Source: Corynebacterium afermentans subsp. lipophilum
GTDB lineage: Bacteria > Actinomycetota > Actinomycetes > Mycobacteriales > Mycobacteriaceae
Reading direction: 5' to 3'
DNA length: 64,000 nt
Assembly (NCBI RefSeq): GCF_030408375.1
Contig: NZ_CP046530.1
Span: 62,001-126,000, forward strand
Part shown: piece by piece, positions 35,612 to 46,000 of the stretch
Layout: each line of letters opens with the position of its first letter
How positions within the stretch are numbered: the first letter of the stretch is position 1
The notes under the pieces: generated by a model
Told to the model about the DNA's origin: nothing
What the model saw: only the letters and a program-made list of their open reading frames with translations
The model's database searches: none
Program-made: the position numbers and the translations under genes

Positions 35612-35732
35612 GGTCGCCCCTCTCGTCGTGGCACCCTCCACAATATAGAACACACGAACGACTGTCAATGGATAGAACAGGACTAAAGAAAAATAAACCA
35701 ATCACCCATTCGACAGCGACGTCCGGATGCGC

Positions 35733-35738
35733 TACATT
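35733..35738 (+). promoter_or_regulatory. -10 element for leaderless AlkB-like gene mRNA
   Basis: TACATT, 6 nt before a GTG at 35745. It argues against the ATG at 35727, which lies upstream of the hexamer. Confidence 0.5.
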
Positions 35739-35744
35739 AATCCC

Positions 35745-36371
35745 GTGCTCGTCATTCCGCGGCCACCCGCCCGCATCATCCCTGGTGCGGTCCATTTGCC
35801 TGCCTTTTTCGCGCCCACTGAGCAGGAGGAATTGGTCAATCAGGCGCGCGAGCTGGCAAGGAAGGCCGCGGGGACGCCGGTTGCTATGCGACGTCCAAAG
35901 GTCGGCCACGGCCAAATGGATGCCTGGCTGCTCTCGCTGGGCTGGTTCTGGGCGACGAATCCGTACCGCATGGTCAGGGAGGTCGACGGCCACCCGGTGC
36001 CGCCAATCCCGGAGAACTTCCAGGCCATCGCCGATAACGTCATGGCGAAGGCGAGGGAGATAGACCCGCTCGTCGGCCCGACCCCAACAATCGAAACTGC
36101 CCTAGTGAACTTCTACCCGCCGGGCAAGGGCATGGGGCAGCACGTGGACGCGGAGGAGAAGTCGGACAACGCGGTGGTCAGCCTGTCGTTCGGCCAAGAC
36201 ACGATCTTCCGCATCGCAGGGCGCGATACGCTGCTCCTATCGGGCGACGTCGTCGTCTTCGGCGGGCCCGCCAGAAGGGCGAAACACGGCGTGCTCGGCG
36301 CGAGAAAAGGGACGTCCGACCTGCTTGACGGCCGGTTGAACATCACGATGAGACAGATGGAGGCGACATGA
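35745..36371 (+). CDS. AlkB-like 2-oxoglutarate/Fe(II) dioxygenase
   Basis: 208 aa from the GTG at 35745. The double-stranded beta-helix ligands are readable: GMGQHVDAEE (H-x-D), KHGVLGARKG (distal His) and RLNITMRQ (2-oxoglutarate-binding Arg). NFYPPGKGMG is the AlkB-type substrate loop. It should repair alkylated DNA or RNA bases by oxidative demethylation. Its stop codon overlaps the LysE start (ATGA). Confidence 0.85.
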   Translation: MLVIPRPPARIIPGAVHLPAFFAPTEQEELVNQARELARKAAGTPVAMRRPKVGHGQMDAWLLSLGWFWATNPYRMVREVDGHPVPPIPENFQAIADNVMAKAREIDPLVGPTPTIETALVNFYPPGKGMGQHVDAEEKSDNAVVSLSFGQDTIFRIAGRDTLLLSGDVVVFGGPARRAKHGVLGARKGTSDLLDGRLNITMRQMEAT

Positions 36372-36940
36372 TTGCGCTACTCGGCGTGTGGCTGGCTGCG
36401 ATCGCGAGCCCCGGTCCGGACCTGGTGCAGATCATCCGCGTGGGGTCGAAGGATCGCAGAGCTGGCGTGATGTGCGCGCTGGGCATCATGCTCGGCAACA
36501 CCATCTGGATTGTGGCGTCCCTGGCGGGCCTAAGCGCGCTGATCCAGGCGTTTCCGCAGGTCCTGTCTGTGCTCCAGGTCGTCGGCGGGGCCTACCTGCT
36601 GTGGATGGGCATCGGCGCCATCCGCTCCTCCGACCCGGAAATCCCCGCCACGCAGCAGGTGCCAAGACCGCTGCTCACGGGTCTGCTCACCAACCTGTCC
36701 AACCCGAAGGCGATCCTCTTCTTCGGCGCCATCTTCGCGCAGTTCGCGCACCTCGGGTGGGTCGCCGCGCCAGTCATGGTCCTCACCGGCACCATCTGGT
36801 TCGTGGGCTTTGCGCTGGCAGTCCAAGCGATGTCGCAGCTGATAACCAAGTACAGCAAGCTTATCGACGTCATCACGGGCAGCATCTTCATCGCATTAGC
36901 AGTCTGGATGCTGTGGGAGGGCCTACACTTCGGCTCATGA
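36368..36940 (+). CDS. LysE/RhtB family amino acid exporter
   Basis: 190 aa. It has six hydrophobic helices. SPGPDLVQIIRVGSKDRRAG is the N-terminal family signature and NLSNPKAILFFGAIF the mid-protein one. It exports amino acids such as homoserine, threonine or cysteine; the substrate is not known. It is translationally coupled to the AlkB-like gene (4-bp overlap) and to the SDR gene downstream. Confidence 0.85.
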   Translation: MIALLGVWLAAIASPGPDLVQIIRVGSKDRRAGVMCALGIMLGNTIWIVASLAGLSALIQAFPQVLSVLQVVGGAYLLWMGIGAIRSSDPEIPATQQVPRPLLTGLLTNLSNPKAILFFGAIFAQFAHLGWVAAPVMVLTGTIWFVGFALAVQAMSQLITKYSKLIDVITGSIFIALAVWMLWEGLHFGS

Positions 36941-37647
36941 GCGAGCAGAAGGTAGCAGTAGTCACTGGCGGATCGGCAGGCATCGGGGAGGCCACCTGCA
37001 GGGCGTTGGCCAAGGACGGCTGGAAGGTCGTCGTGGCGGCGCGGCGCCTGGAGAAGTGCCAGCAGATCGCAGACGAAATCGGCGGGGTGGCGATGGAGTT
37101 GGACGTGGTGGATCGGGGGAGCGTCGAGAAGCTTGCGCAGCTTGAACGCGTGGACCTGCTGGTCAACAACGCCGGCGGCGCGAAGGAGCTGGACTTTTTG
37201 CGCGACGCGGACGACGCGGACTGGGAGTGGATGTTCCAGACCAACGTGATGGGCACCATGCGTGTGACCCGCGCGCTGTACCCGCAGCTCAAGGCCGCCA
37301 AAGGCCTGGTGGTGAACATCGGATCGGTGGCTGGCACGGACGCGTACAAGGGCGGCTCCGGCTACAACGCCGCAAAGCACGGACTTCGCGGGGTGACCCG
37401 GGCGTTTCGGCGCGAGGAGGCGGAGAACGACATCCGCGTGTGCGAGATTGATCCCGGCAGGGTGAAAACGGACTTCGCGCTGAACCGCTTTGGCGGCGAC
37501 GAGGAGCGCGCAAAGAAGGTCTACGAGGGCAAACAAAACCTCACCGCAGACGACATCGCCGAGGCCGTCCGCTGGGTGGCCAGCCTCCCGGCGCACGTGA
37601 ACATCGACACGATGAGCATCATGCCGGTGGACCAGGCGGAGCGCTAG
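36937..37647 (+). CDS. Short-chain dehydrogenase/reductase (YdfG-like)
   Basis: 236 aa, ATG overlapping the LysE stop. The NAD(P) motif is TGGSAGIGEA, with NNAGG; the catalytic set is Ser in NIGSVAGTDAY, and Tyr-x-x-x-Lys in GYNAAKHGLRG. The basic RRLEK after strand 2 suggests NADP use. It resembles serine/3-hydroxy-acid dehydrogenases (YdfG). It ends in a CTAG shared with the convergent capA-like gene. Confidence 0.85.
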   Translation: MSEQKVAVVTGGSAGIGEATCRALAKDGWKVVVAARRLEKCQQIADEIGGVAMELDVVDRGSVEKLAQLERVDLLVNNAGGAKELDFLRDADDADWEWMFQTNVMGTMRVTRALYPQLKAAKGLVVNIGSVAGTDAYKGGSGYNAAKHGLRGVTRAFRREEAENDIRVCEIDPGRVKTDFALNRFGGDEERAKKVYEGKQNLTADDIAEAVRWVASLPAHVNIDTMSIMPVDQAER

Positions 37648-38669
37648 AGGTAATCCACCACCTCCACGTTGAGGCGCTCCCGCAGGTCCGTCATCCATTT
37701 TTGAACGTCCACGTAGTCGCCGGCCTCGACGAGGGGGAGCACGTGGTGGTCGTAGCTGATCGGCGGGCCGACGGTGTAAGTGGGCATGAACCGTGCGCCG
37801 GCAAGCGACACCTCGTCGCCGCGCTTGGTAAACGTGAACTCGCCGATGCCGCCGATCTTGGTCGGCTCTTCCAACTGGCCGTGGAGGAAGTTGCCGTGGG
37901 AGTACCAGACGGGCCCGTCGAACGGCTCGACCACGTGCGGGTGCCCGCCGAGCACGAGGTCAGCGCCCGCTTCCAGGGCAGCCGCGGCGGTCTCCTCCTG
38001 GAACTCGTTTTGCAGCGGGGCGTACTCATCGCCCATGTGCAGCATTACGACGGTCACGTCTACCTCGGAGTCCAGGGCGGTGATGCGGTCCGTGAGGTTG
38101 TCGTCGATAAGCGATGCGAAATGCTCCTCCTCCACAGGCAGGCCGTTGGTGCCGTACGTGGAGCCGAGGAAACCGACGGTGATGCCGTTCGCCTCGATGA
38201 TGCGCGGGGTGGCGGCGTCGGCGGCGCTGGAGAAGCTGCCCGCGTAGAGCATCCCCCGGTCGCGCATGTGGCTGGTAGAGGCGATCACGCCCTCGCCGCC
38301 GCGGTCCATGGAGTGGTTGGTGGCGTTGTTCACGATGTCCACGCCAGAATTTTTCAGTGCGTCGATGATCTCGGGCGGAGAGTTGAACTGCGGGTACCCG
38401 GACAGGCCGAACGCCTCACCGGCGACGGGGACCTCCATGTTGGCGGTGGTGATGTCGGCGTCCGCCATGTACTGCCTGACCGGGTCGAACATGCGCGCAA
38501 AGTCGAAGCCGGTGTCCGTGCGTGCGGCGGTGTACACGTCGGAGTGGACGAGGATGTCGCCGACGGAGCGGATGGTCACGGTGGAGACGGCCTCTTCAAC
38601 GACCTCTGGCTCCTCTGGTGTGCATCCCGCGAGCAGGAGCGTGAGGGCCAGCGCCCAGATTCTTCGCAT
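37644..38669 (-). CDS. CapA family lipoprotein
   Basis: 341 aa. The lipobox LLLAGC puts a lipid on Cys16. The CapA metallophosphoesterase-like domain has SVGDILVH at the start, ANMEVPV, NNATNHSMDRG, VVMLHMGDEY and VLGGHPHVVEP near the end, and YSHGNFLHGQ. CapA proteins take part in poly-gamma-glutamate capsule synthesis, but single lipoprotein copies in actinobacteria have no known product. No capB/capC genes are nearby. Confidence 0.85.
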   Translation of the reverse strand: MRRIWALALTLLLAGCTPEEPEVVEEAVSTVTIRSVGDILVHSDVYTAARTDTGFDFARMFDPVRQYMADADITTANMEVPVAGEAFGLSGYPQFNSPPEIIDALKNSGVDIVNNATNHSMDRGGEGVIASTSHMRDRGMLYAGSFSSAADAATPRIIEANGITVGFLGSTYGTNGLPVEEEHFASLIDDNLTDRITALDSEVDVTVVMLHMGDEYAPLQNEFQEETAAAALEAGADLVLGGHPHVVEPFDGPVWYSHGNFLHGQLEEPTKIGGIGEFTFTKRGDEVSLAGARFMPTYTVGPPISYDHHVLPLVEAGDYVDVQKWMTDLRERLNVEVVDYL

Positions 38670-38673
38670 GCCT

Positions 38674-38680
38674 TAGACTA
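38674..38680. promoter_or_regulatory. Bidirectional promoter core (CapA / S4 protein)
   Basis: TAGACT on the plus strand (38674-38679) is 7 nt before ATG 38687. TAGTCT on the minus strand (38675-38680) is 5 nt before ATG 38669. Only 17 nt separate the starts. The minus-strand spacing is shorter than usual. Confidence 0.5.
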
Positions 38681-38686
38681 ACCTGC

Positions 38687-38974
38687 ATGCATATCGACGT
38701 GCCCATTTCAGGCGAGACGATCAAACTCGGCCAATTTCTCAAACTGGCCAACCTCGTCGAATCCGGCGGCCACGCGAAGGAGGCCATCAGCGCCGGCGAG
38801 GTCACCGTCAACAACGAAGTGGTCACCTCCAGGGGGCATTCGCTTATCGACGGCGATACCGTCGGCCTAGGAGAAGATTCAGCCACGGTAGTAGTTGACG
38901 GAGACGGCGACGACTACTTCGACGAACGCACCGCCAACGACGACTTCGACCCCGAGAAGTGGAGGAACCTCTAA
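38687..38974 (+). CDS. S4-domain RNA-binding protein
   Basis: 95 aa. The S4 RNA-binding fold covers about residues 12-70: IKLGQFLKLANLVESGGHAKEAISAGEVTVN is its core, of the YaaA/YbcJ kind. The acidic tail is GDGDDYFDERT. It probably binds structured RNA or ribosomal precursors. The stop codon overlaps the ATG of the next gene. Confidence 0.82.
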   Translation: MHIDVPISGETIKLGQFLKLANLVESGGHAKEAISAGEVTVNNEVVTSRGHSLIDGDTVGLGEDSATVVVDGDGDDYFDERTANDDFDPEKWRNL

Positions 38975-39657
38975 TGCCCGCATTCGAAGGCAAAGAAGGC
39001 ATGCCGTTCTGGCAGGACCTGGTCACCCAGAACCAGCTCAAGTCCACCCACTTCTACTCCGAGCTGCTGGGCTGGGAGATCGTGGACGGCACCGCCCGCA
39101 AAGAGGGCCTGCCGGTGGCCGGGCTGGTGCCGGCGCAGATGGACATGTGGGTGACGTCCTTTATCGGCAGCCCGGACAACGTGGAAAAGCTGGGCGGCAA
39201 GGTGCTCAGTTCCGACGATTCTGTGGTCCTGTGCCAGGACCCCGCTGGCGGCCTGTTCGGGCTGAAGGACCCGGAGGAGCGCTTCTTCGCAGCAGGTGAG
39301 CCGGGTGTTCCGGTGTGGTACGAGTACTCCGCGCCGAGCATGGACGCCATCGACTTCTACGGCGAACTCTTCGACTGGGAGATCCGCGAGGAAGACGGCT
39401 ACTTCATCGCGCTGGAGGACGGCGCGCCGTTTTTGGGCATGTTCGTCGGCGAGCACGCCCAGTGGTTCAGCTACTTCGGCGTGCGCGACGTGGACGCGGC
39501 CTGCAAGCAGGTGGAAAACCTCGGCGGCGGGGTGGAATTTGGACCCGAAAATGGCACCGCGGGCGTGCACGACGCCAACGGTGCGCAGTTCTTCCTCGCC
39601 GAGGTGGAAGAACCCACCTTCGACGAGGTCAGCGAAGCCGAGTCCGTCCTGGACTAG
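38974..39657 (+). CDS. Two-domain VOC (glyoxalase-like) protein
   Basis: 227 aa, ATG overlapping the previous TAA and preceded by GGAGGA. Two glyoxalase/bleomycin-resistance-type halves are visible (FYSELLGWEI about 27 and FYGELFDWEI about 128). Some members bind metal and detoxify small molecules; no clear full set of metal ligands is seen. The reaction is unknown. It ends in a CTAG shared with the convergent hypothetical gene. Confidence 0.8.
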   Translation: MPAFEGKEGMPFWQDLVTQNQLKSTHFYSELLGWEIVDGTARKEGLPVAGLVPAQMDMWVTSFIGSPDNVEKLGGKVLSSDDSVVLCQDPAGGLFGLKDPEERFFAAGEPGVPVWYEYSAPSMDAIDFYGELFDWEIREEDGYFIALEDGAPFLGMFVGEHAQWFSYFGVRDVDAACKQVENLGGGVEFGPENGTAGVHDANGAQFFLAEVEEPTFDEVSEAESVLD

Positions 39658-40301
39658 AGCGCCTCGGCGGCGTCTTTGACCCGGCGGCGGATCTCCGCCG
39701 GCGTGGAGATGAACCCGTCGGCGTGGTACTCGGTGCCCTCGAGGCCCGACCCGGCCCTGACCTGGATCAACCCGCCCACCGTTGGCTGCGTGGTGGGGAA
39801 GGTGACGATGTAGCGGGGGGCCGGTGGGAGCGAAACATCACCAAGCGCCCACACCACCTCGGCGCCGACCGAGTCTACTGCTTCCGCGGCGTTGTCCACC
39901 GAGTCCACATCCAGGATCGTGGTGCCGGACAGCTCCGCGGCGGCGGCCACGTCCGGGCGCCAGAGCATTTCCTTGGCGTTGGCGGGGCCGTCCCAAAGCG
40001 AGACTGCCCACCCCCCGTTCGGCTCCGACGGGCGGAACACGGCGCCCAGCTCGTGATTTTCTACCGTGACCCCGCCGGCCCACTTCGTGGCTGGCAGGGC
40101 GTGGTCGACGGCGGTGCCGAGCATCAGCATCGCGGCGTGGGTGATGCGGTCCGGAAGCAGGGCCAGGTAGTTCGGCCCGTCCTCGTAGGTGGCGTGAATG
40201 TAGGACGCCAGCTGCTCCAGCTGCAGCTCCGGCGGCATGTCTCTTTTTATGCCGCCGACGTTGAAGTCCGGGTCGCCCTGCTCGTTGATGTGCTCTACCA
40301 A
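39654..40301 (-). CDS. Conserved hypothetical protein downstream of the M13 peptidase
   Basis: 215 aa from a TTG at 40301 that overlaps the peptidase stop; an ATG at 40238 (MPPELQLEQL) is the alternative start. No known domain is recognised. The sequence is cytoplasmic-looking, with LYAL-like helices at the start and a beta-rich middle (GGVTVENHELGAVF). Coupled translation with the peptidase gene suggests a related role. Confidence 0.6.
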   Translation of the reverse strand: MVEHINEQGDPDFNVGGIKRDMPPELQLEQLASYIHATYEDGPNYLALLPDRITHAAMLMLGTAVDHALPATKWAGGVTVENHELGAVFRPSEPNGGWAVSLWDGPANAKEMLWRPDVAAAAELSGTTILDVDSVDNAAEAVDSVGAEVVWALGDVSLPPAPRYIVTFPTTQPTVGGLIQVRAGSGLEGTEYHADGFISTPAEIRRRVKDAAEAL

Positions 40302-42175
40302 ATCGTCACCCTGTCCTCTGGGTCGATCCACATCTTGGACTCCTTTTCCACCTCGAACGCCTCGTAAAACTCGGCGATGTTGGCGGCGATGACGTTGCAG
40401 CGGAACTCGTTTGGCGCGTGCGGGTCGATGGCCAGCAGCTGCGCGGCCATCTCCGGGCGCGCCTTGGAGCGCCACACCCGCGCCCACGCCAAAAACAGGC
40501 GCTGGAAGCCGGTGTACTCAGAGTTTAGGTCGCCGAACTTCTGCGGCTGAACGTCCTCGAGGCCGTTTTCCTCCAGGTACTTCTTGTACGCCACCACGGC
40601 GATGCCCAGGCCGCCGAGGTCGCCGATGTTCTCGCCGAGGGTGAACTCGCCGTTGACGCCCTTCGTCTTCGTGCCCTCCAGCACGGACGGCACCAGGCCG
40701 TTGAACTGGCCGACCAGCTTGGCGGTCAGCTGCTCAAAGTTGGCGCGGTCCTCGTCGGTCCACCAGGAGTTGAGGTTGCCCAGCCCGTCGTAACGCGAGC
40801 CCTGGTCGTCGAAGCCGTGGCCGATCTCGTGGCCGATCACCGCGCCGATCGCCCCGAAGTTCTCCGCGGCGTCGGCGTCCGGGTCGAAGAACGGCGGCTG
40901 CAGAATCGCGGCGGGGAAGGTGATGTCGTTGACCACCGGGTTGTAAAACGCGTTGACCGTCTGCGGGGAAGAAACCCATTCCTGCCGGTCAGAGGCTTTG
41001 CCAATTTTGGACAGCTGGTAGTCGTGCTCGAACGCGGCGCCGCGGCGCACGTTGTCCACCAGGTCCTCGCTGAACTCCAAGCCGTCGTAGCTGCGCCACT
41101 TTTCCGGGTAGCCGATCTTGGCGTTGAACTGCGCGAGCTTCTCCAGCGCGCGCTGCTTCGTCGGCTCGCTCATCCACTCCAGCTGCTGGATGCGGGAACG
41201 GTAGGCGGCGATCAGGTACTCGACGAGCTCCAGCATCTTCTCCTTGGATGAGGGCGGGAAATGCTTGTCGACGTAGCTGCGCCCGATATCCTCGCCAACC
41301 AGGCTTTCCGCGAGTCCCACTCCACGCTTCCAGCGGTCGCGCTGCTCGGTGGCGCCGCTCAGCTTCTTCCCGTAGAACTCGAAGTTGGCCTCTCCGATTT
41401 CCTCGGAGAGCACGCCGGCGCGGGAGCGCAGGATGTTCCACGCGGCCCACAGCTGCCAGTCCGCCAGGGTCTCGCGGCGCAACATGCCGTCCAGGTCAGA
41501 GGTAAACGACGGCATCATGTTGACGACTTTCCCGGAGAGACCGGAGGCGCCCAGAAGCGTGCGCACCAAAGGCGGCATCTCCTCGAGGGTGGTGGGGTTG
41601 TAGGTGGCCACCGCGTCGCGCGCCTTGACCACGTCCCAGTGGCTCGCGGCCAGCTGAGACTCCAGGTTGACGATGCGCTCGGCGGCGATCTGCGGGGTCA
41701 GGCCCTGCAGGTACTTCGGCTCGAGGAAACCGAGCATCTTCTCCACGTGAGTCTTGTACGCGGCTAGGGTTTCCGCGTGGTCCTCGTCGCGGTAGTAGGC
41801 CTCGTCCGGAAGGCCCAGGCCGGACTGGAAAATGTAGGCCACGGACTCCTCGCCCTGCGAGTCCTTCTCCACCCAGTAGCTCACCGGCCCGCCGATGCCG
41901 ACGCGCTCCAGTTCCCCAAGGCCGCGGACGAACTCGTCGACGTCCGCGACCTCGATCTTGGCCAGGTCGGGGTCGAGGGAGCTGATGTCGCCGGGGTTAT
42001 CCATGAAGGATTTGAACAGAGTGCCGCCGAGACCGGTGCCGTCCTCCAGGATGGCGTGGACGTCTTCTTCGGATTTGTCGCGCAGCACGTAGAACGCGCC
42101 GTCGATGCCGCGGTCAGCGGGGATTTCGTGGGCGTTGACCCACGCGCCGTTTACAAGCTCAAAGAGGTCATTCAT
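40295..42175 (-). CDS. pepO: M13 family (neprilysin-like) zinc endopeptidase
   Basis: 626 aa, without signal peptide. The active site HEIGHGFDDQG carries the HExxH, and GENIGDLGGLGIAV supplies the third ligand as ExxxD. VNAFYNPVVNDITFPAAILQPPFF is the substrate-binding NAFY region of the family, and the C-terminus ENIG-WARVWRSK-RCN is typical. It degrades small peptides in the cytoplasm. It follows the cutinase gene with an 8-bp overlap at the start. Confidence 0.9.
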   Translation of the reverse strand: MNDLFELVNGAWVNAHEIPADRGIDGAFYVLRDKSEEDVHAILEDGTGLGGTLFKSFMDNPGDISSLDPDLAKIEVADVDEFVRGLGELERVGIGGPVSYWVEKDSQGEESVAYIFQSGLGLPDEAYYRDEDHAETLAAYKTHVEKMLGFLEPKYLQGLTPQIAAERIVNLESQLAASHWDVVKARDAVATYNPTTLEEMPPLVRTLLGASGLSGKVVNMMPSFTSDLDGMLRRETLADWQLWAAWNILRSRAGVLSEEIGEANFEFYGKKLSGATEQRDRWKRGVGLAESLVGEDIGRSYVDKHFPPSSKEKMLELVEYLIAAYRSRIQQLEWMSEPTKQRALEKLAQFNAKIGYPEKWRSYDGLEFSEDLVDNVRRGAAFEHDYQLSKIGKASDRQEWVSSPQTVNAFYNPVVNDITFPAAILQPPFFDPDADAAENFGAIGAVIGHEIGHGFDDQGSRYDGLGNLNSWWTDEDRANFEQLTAKLVGQFNGLVPSVLEGTKTKGVNGEFTLGENIGDLGGLGIAVVAYKKYLEENGLEDVQPQKFGDLNSEYTGFQRLFLAWARVWRSKARPEMAAQLLAIDPHAPNEFRCNVIAANIAEFYEAFEVEKESKMWIDPEDRVTIW

Positions 42176-43019
42176 GCCCCAATTCTACGGGAATTTGGAT
42201 GGGGGCTTGGGACTGTTCGATGATCCAGTTGCTGGCCTCTTGCTGCTGCGCCAGCGTGTAGCCGCCGTGGGAGCCGATGTCGAAGAAGATGCCCAGCGAC
42301 TTCAAGCCGAGCGCGCGGAACAACACATTGAACTCGGCGAGCGGTATCCGGCCCGCGGCCAGGTTGGTGCGCATAGCGGGGGCCACCAGGCCGCGGTGCG
42401 ACTCCTGCATGGAGCACACCAGGTCGTCGCTGCGGCAGATCTCCAGCACGCGGGGGCCGAGCACGCCGTAGCCGTCCGGAAGCGAGCCCAGCGAACCTCG
42501 CGAATGCGGCGACGTGCCAGCGGAGAGCACCGCGCCGTTTCCGCCCTGGTGCGGGTTGGCAAACAGCGCCACGCCGGAAACGCGCTCCGGTTCGATCGGA
42601 CCGCGGCCCGCGGCGATGTCGCTGGTGATGGTGGCGGCGATGTCCGCGCCCAGCGAGTAACCGGTGAAGCTGAACTTCGCGTTAGGACACGCGTTGGCCA
42701 GTTTCTTCACAGTGGATCGTGCGCGCTTGAGCCCGCCCGCCTTGGACTTCGCGTACTCCGAGGTGGCAAACGGGGTGGAGGTGTAGGACACCCACAGCGG
42801 CTGGATCTCCCCGCCGGTGCCGAGGCGGGTGAGTATGCCGGTCATGAACACGTTGCCGCCGTGCGGCACGTAGTCCGGGATGCCCTCTGCCGTGTTGGCG
42901 CCGCCCGGCACCGCGACCAGGTAGTGCGCCGCGCAGCTCTGCTGGGCCTGGGCCTGAACGGGGGAAGCGACCAGGGAAAGCAGCAGGGCAGCTGCGGCGG
43001 TTACTTTGGGCAGTTTCAT
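42168..43019 (-). CDS. Secreted cutinase-family serine esterase
   Basis: 283 aa, ATG after GAGGAATAACG. Signal peptide about 1-26 (AQAQQSCA). The nucleophile elbow is FTGYSLGADI, and the Cys pairs SCAAHY, NACPNA and ICRSDDLVCS match the disulphides of cutinase-like proteins. The catalytic His is probably in DIGSHGGYT. In corynebacteria such enzymes act on envelope lipids. It lies directly after emb with a 4-bp gap, so it may be cotranscribed. Confidence 0.85.
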   Translation of the reverse strand: MKLPKVTAAAALLLSLVASPVQAQAQQSCAAHYLVAVPGGANTAEGIPDYVPHGGNVFMTGILTRLGTGGEIQPLWVSYTSTPFATSEYAKSKAGGLKRARSTVKKLANACPNAKFSFTGYSLGADIAATITSDIAAGRGPIEPERVSGVALFANPHQGGNGAVLSAGTSPHSRGSLGSLPDGYGVLGPRVLEICRSDDLVCSMQESHRGLVAPAMRTNLAAGRIPLAEFNVLFRALGLKSLGIFFDIGSHGGYTLAQQQEASNWIIEQSQAPIQIPVELGHE

Positions 43020-43023
43020 CGCG

Positions 43024-46000
43024 TTATTCCTCCGGATCGCGCACCTTCATCGGACCAGGAGTGTACAGGCCCCACCGGGTGGTTTCAGCGATGTCCACCT
43101 GCGCCAGCGCAGGCACGTCGCCGGCGGAGTTGGTGCGGCGCTCGTACTTGGCCACAGAGCCCCAGTCGCGCTGCCAGTCGCCCTTGAGGTAGCCCGGCAC
43201 CTCGTAGGAGGTGTTCACGGCCTCTACCGGGGCGAGCGAGCCGCCGCCGAGGAAGTCCATGAAGCCGGACAGCTTCGCCTTGCCCGGGGCGTCCGGCATG
43301 ATGCGGTACTCCGGGATCTCGTCCACGCCCGCGTGGTGGTAGAAGGGGCGCTGGCAGGGGTATTGGAACGCCACGGTCCAGTCCAGCAGGCCCGGGGTCT
43401 CCGAGTCGAACATGGTGTTCAGCTCCACCAGCTTCGGGTTGCGCAGCGGGGTCACCGCCACCCAGTCCCTCTCCGCCAGGGAGGTGTCCTTGGCCACCAG
43501 GCGCACAACGTCCGCCTCCTCGGGCAGGTCTGCGATGGGGTAGCGCAGGTTGCGCCACTGCGGGGTCGGGCCCTGGTCCAGCATCTCCACCGCGCCGAGC
43601 TTCTGCACGCCGCCATCAGTTTTTCGGCCGTACTGCAGCTCCAGCTCGCTGCCTTCTTGTTCGATGCCGTTGATGTCGTGGTGCTCGATGCGGCCGGCCA
43701 CGGACGTCACCAGCAGCGGGTGCTCCTCGGAGGCGGACGGCAGGTCGAACCAGGAGGTCTCCAGCTTGGCAGACTGCGTCGGCTCGTCCTCGAAGGTGCC
43801 CAGCACCGGCACGCGGGTGTAGTCCAGGCCGAACGGCAGGCGCACCGTCGAGCCGTTCACGCCGCGCATGGAGCGCGGACGGTTGCCCTGCGTGTTCACG
43901 CGCGAGGTGGACTGCGCTTCGTCGGAGCCCGGGTCCACGTCGGCGGTGTCGTCGTCCTGCACCTGCTGGTTGCTCGAATCAGAGGTGTCGGCGTTTTCAG
44001 ACGCGATGAAGGCCGGAACCCCGTCCGGGTGGAAGCCGTAGTTGTCGCCCGAATCCAGGGAGCGGCCGAGCGGGACGCCGTCGATAGGCGAAAGGAATGC
44101 GTCGTTGGTGTCCTCCTCCAGCAGCACGTCCGCGCCCTGGGCGCAGCGCTCGCCCGCGAAGGTGCGCACGTTGCCCATGCCCACGGAGTAGTCCGGCGCC
44201 TGGGAGATGAAGGACTTCACAAACGTCAGGCAGGACAGCGCCACAATCAGTGCCGCCGCCACGGCGATGGGGGCGGACATGACGCCGGCCCAGCGGGAGG
44301 CGTCCACAGGCTTCGGCGGGCGCATGGACTGCACCACGCCCACCACGAACACCACGAGCGCGATGGCCAAAACGATGGTGTTGAACTCCACGGCCTTCAG
44401 CTGCGGGGTGCGGTCCCACCACGGCACCGCGTAGGAGGACACGTACCACCAGCCGTTCCAGCCCGCCAGCGTCAGGGCCAGCAGGAACAGCACCGCGGCC
44501 GTGGCAAAGGAGCGGTTGCGCTTCGACTGCAATGCGATGCGCGAAAGCACCACCGAGCCGTAGGCCGCGATCGCCGCGCCAAGGCCGGCGTAGATGCCGA
44601 AGTGGTGCGTCCACTTCGTCGGCGTGAACATGAGGAAGAAGGTGGAAAAACCGATGATCAGCATCATGCGCTGCGCGGTCTTGGTCCTTTCGCCGCCGCG
44701 GGCGAACCACCACAGGGTCAGGCCGATGCACATCAGCAGCACGAACATGGGGAAGCGGCGCGCCAGCGAACCGTCCACCGTCTGCTCGAACAGCACGGAG
44801 TAGCGGCTCCACTCCTCAAACCAGCTCATCGCCGGGCCCACCTCGGAGCGCACCGCGGTCGCCTCCAGCACGGTCGCCAGCGTCTGGTCCTTGAACACCG
44901 GCGCCATCACAGCCATGCCCGCGCCCAAAAACGGCGCGACGTTCGCGAGCGTTGCTTTTCGACGCCCAATGGTCCCCAACACCCAGGGCAAAGAAATCAG
45001 GAACACACCGACTGCCGCCAAACCGGTCGGGCCGCACGCCAGGGTCAGCGCCGCCACGACGGTGCCCCACGCGGCGGGGACCAGGCGGTCGGTTTCCATG
45101 GCGCGCTCGAACAGCGCCCACGTGGCCATCAGGCCGAAGGCGATGATTGGCTCCGGGCGGGTGCCGTTGTTGTACGGCAGCCAGAACGCCAGGAACACCA
45201 GCGCCGCCGTCCAGTGGGCGACCCTTCTTTGGGTTCCCAGCTTCGGCAGGATCTCGCGGGAAAGCAGCCACCACGTGCCCAGGCCCGCGAGCAGCGCCGG
45301 CAGGCGCATCCACATCGACGCCGTGCTCACCTGCGACAGCAAAGCGAGTAGGTCGTAGAACGGGGAGCCGAACGGGGCCTCCGGCACGCCGTACCAGCGG
45401 TAGTAGTTGGCCATGTAGTCCGTGTTGGCGGCCACGCGGGCCATGGTGAGCAGGTAGCCGTCGTCGGAGGTGTTGGCGCCGAAGACGTGCCAGAATCCGA
45501 GGACGGCGGCCACCAGGCCGTCGAGAGGCTTGAGCCCCTGGCGGCGCAGACGCGGGGCGGGGCGGTCCATCTTCCGCAGCGCGGCCAGGGAGATCAGGGC
45601 GCTGATCAGGCCGAGCACCATCGCCAGCGTCTTGATCAGTGTCGGCTGGGAGGTGAAGCGGGAGTTGATGTCCACGTGGGCGGACAGGCCTGCGTCGATG
45701 AGCTGCTGCTCATCCTCGAGCTCGGTGTAGATGCCGGTGAGCTGTGGGCGGTAATCCTCATCGTCGGAGTATTCGGTTCCCGGGACCTCCACGGTGGTGG
45801 AGTCGTGGGTGAGGGTGGCCTTGAGCTGCGCATCGTCCGGCAGCTTGTTCACCTGCGCCGGGGTCAGCTGCAGCAGCACCTCGTTCAGCGAGCTGACCAC
45901 CAGGCCGCCGTCGGGCGAGGTGACAAAGAAGCCGCGGTCGCTGGCCTTGGGGGAACCCTCAGGCAGGGTGCCCAAAAGCAGCGACTGGCCGTCGCGGAGC

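Noticed and set aside
43006..45351. Open frame of 781 codons on the plus strand inside emb
   Set aside because: It is an antisense shadow of the well-supported emb gene; the product is His/Arg/Gly-rich low complexity and has no ribosome-binding site.
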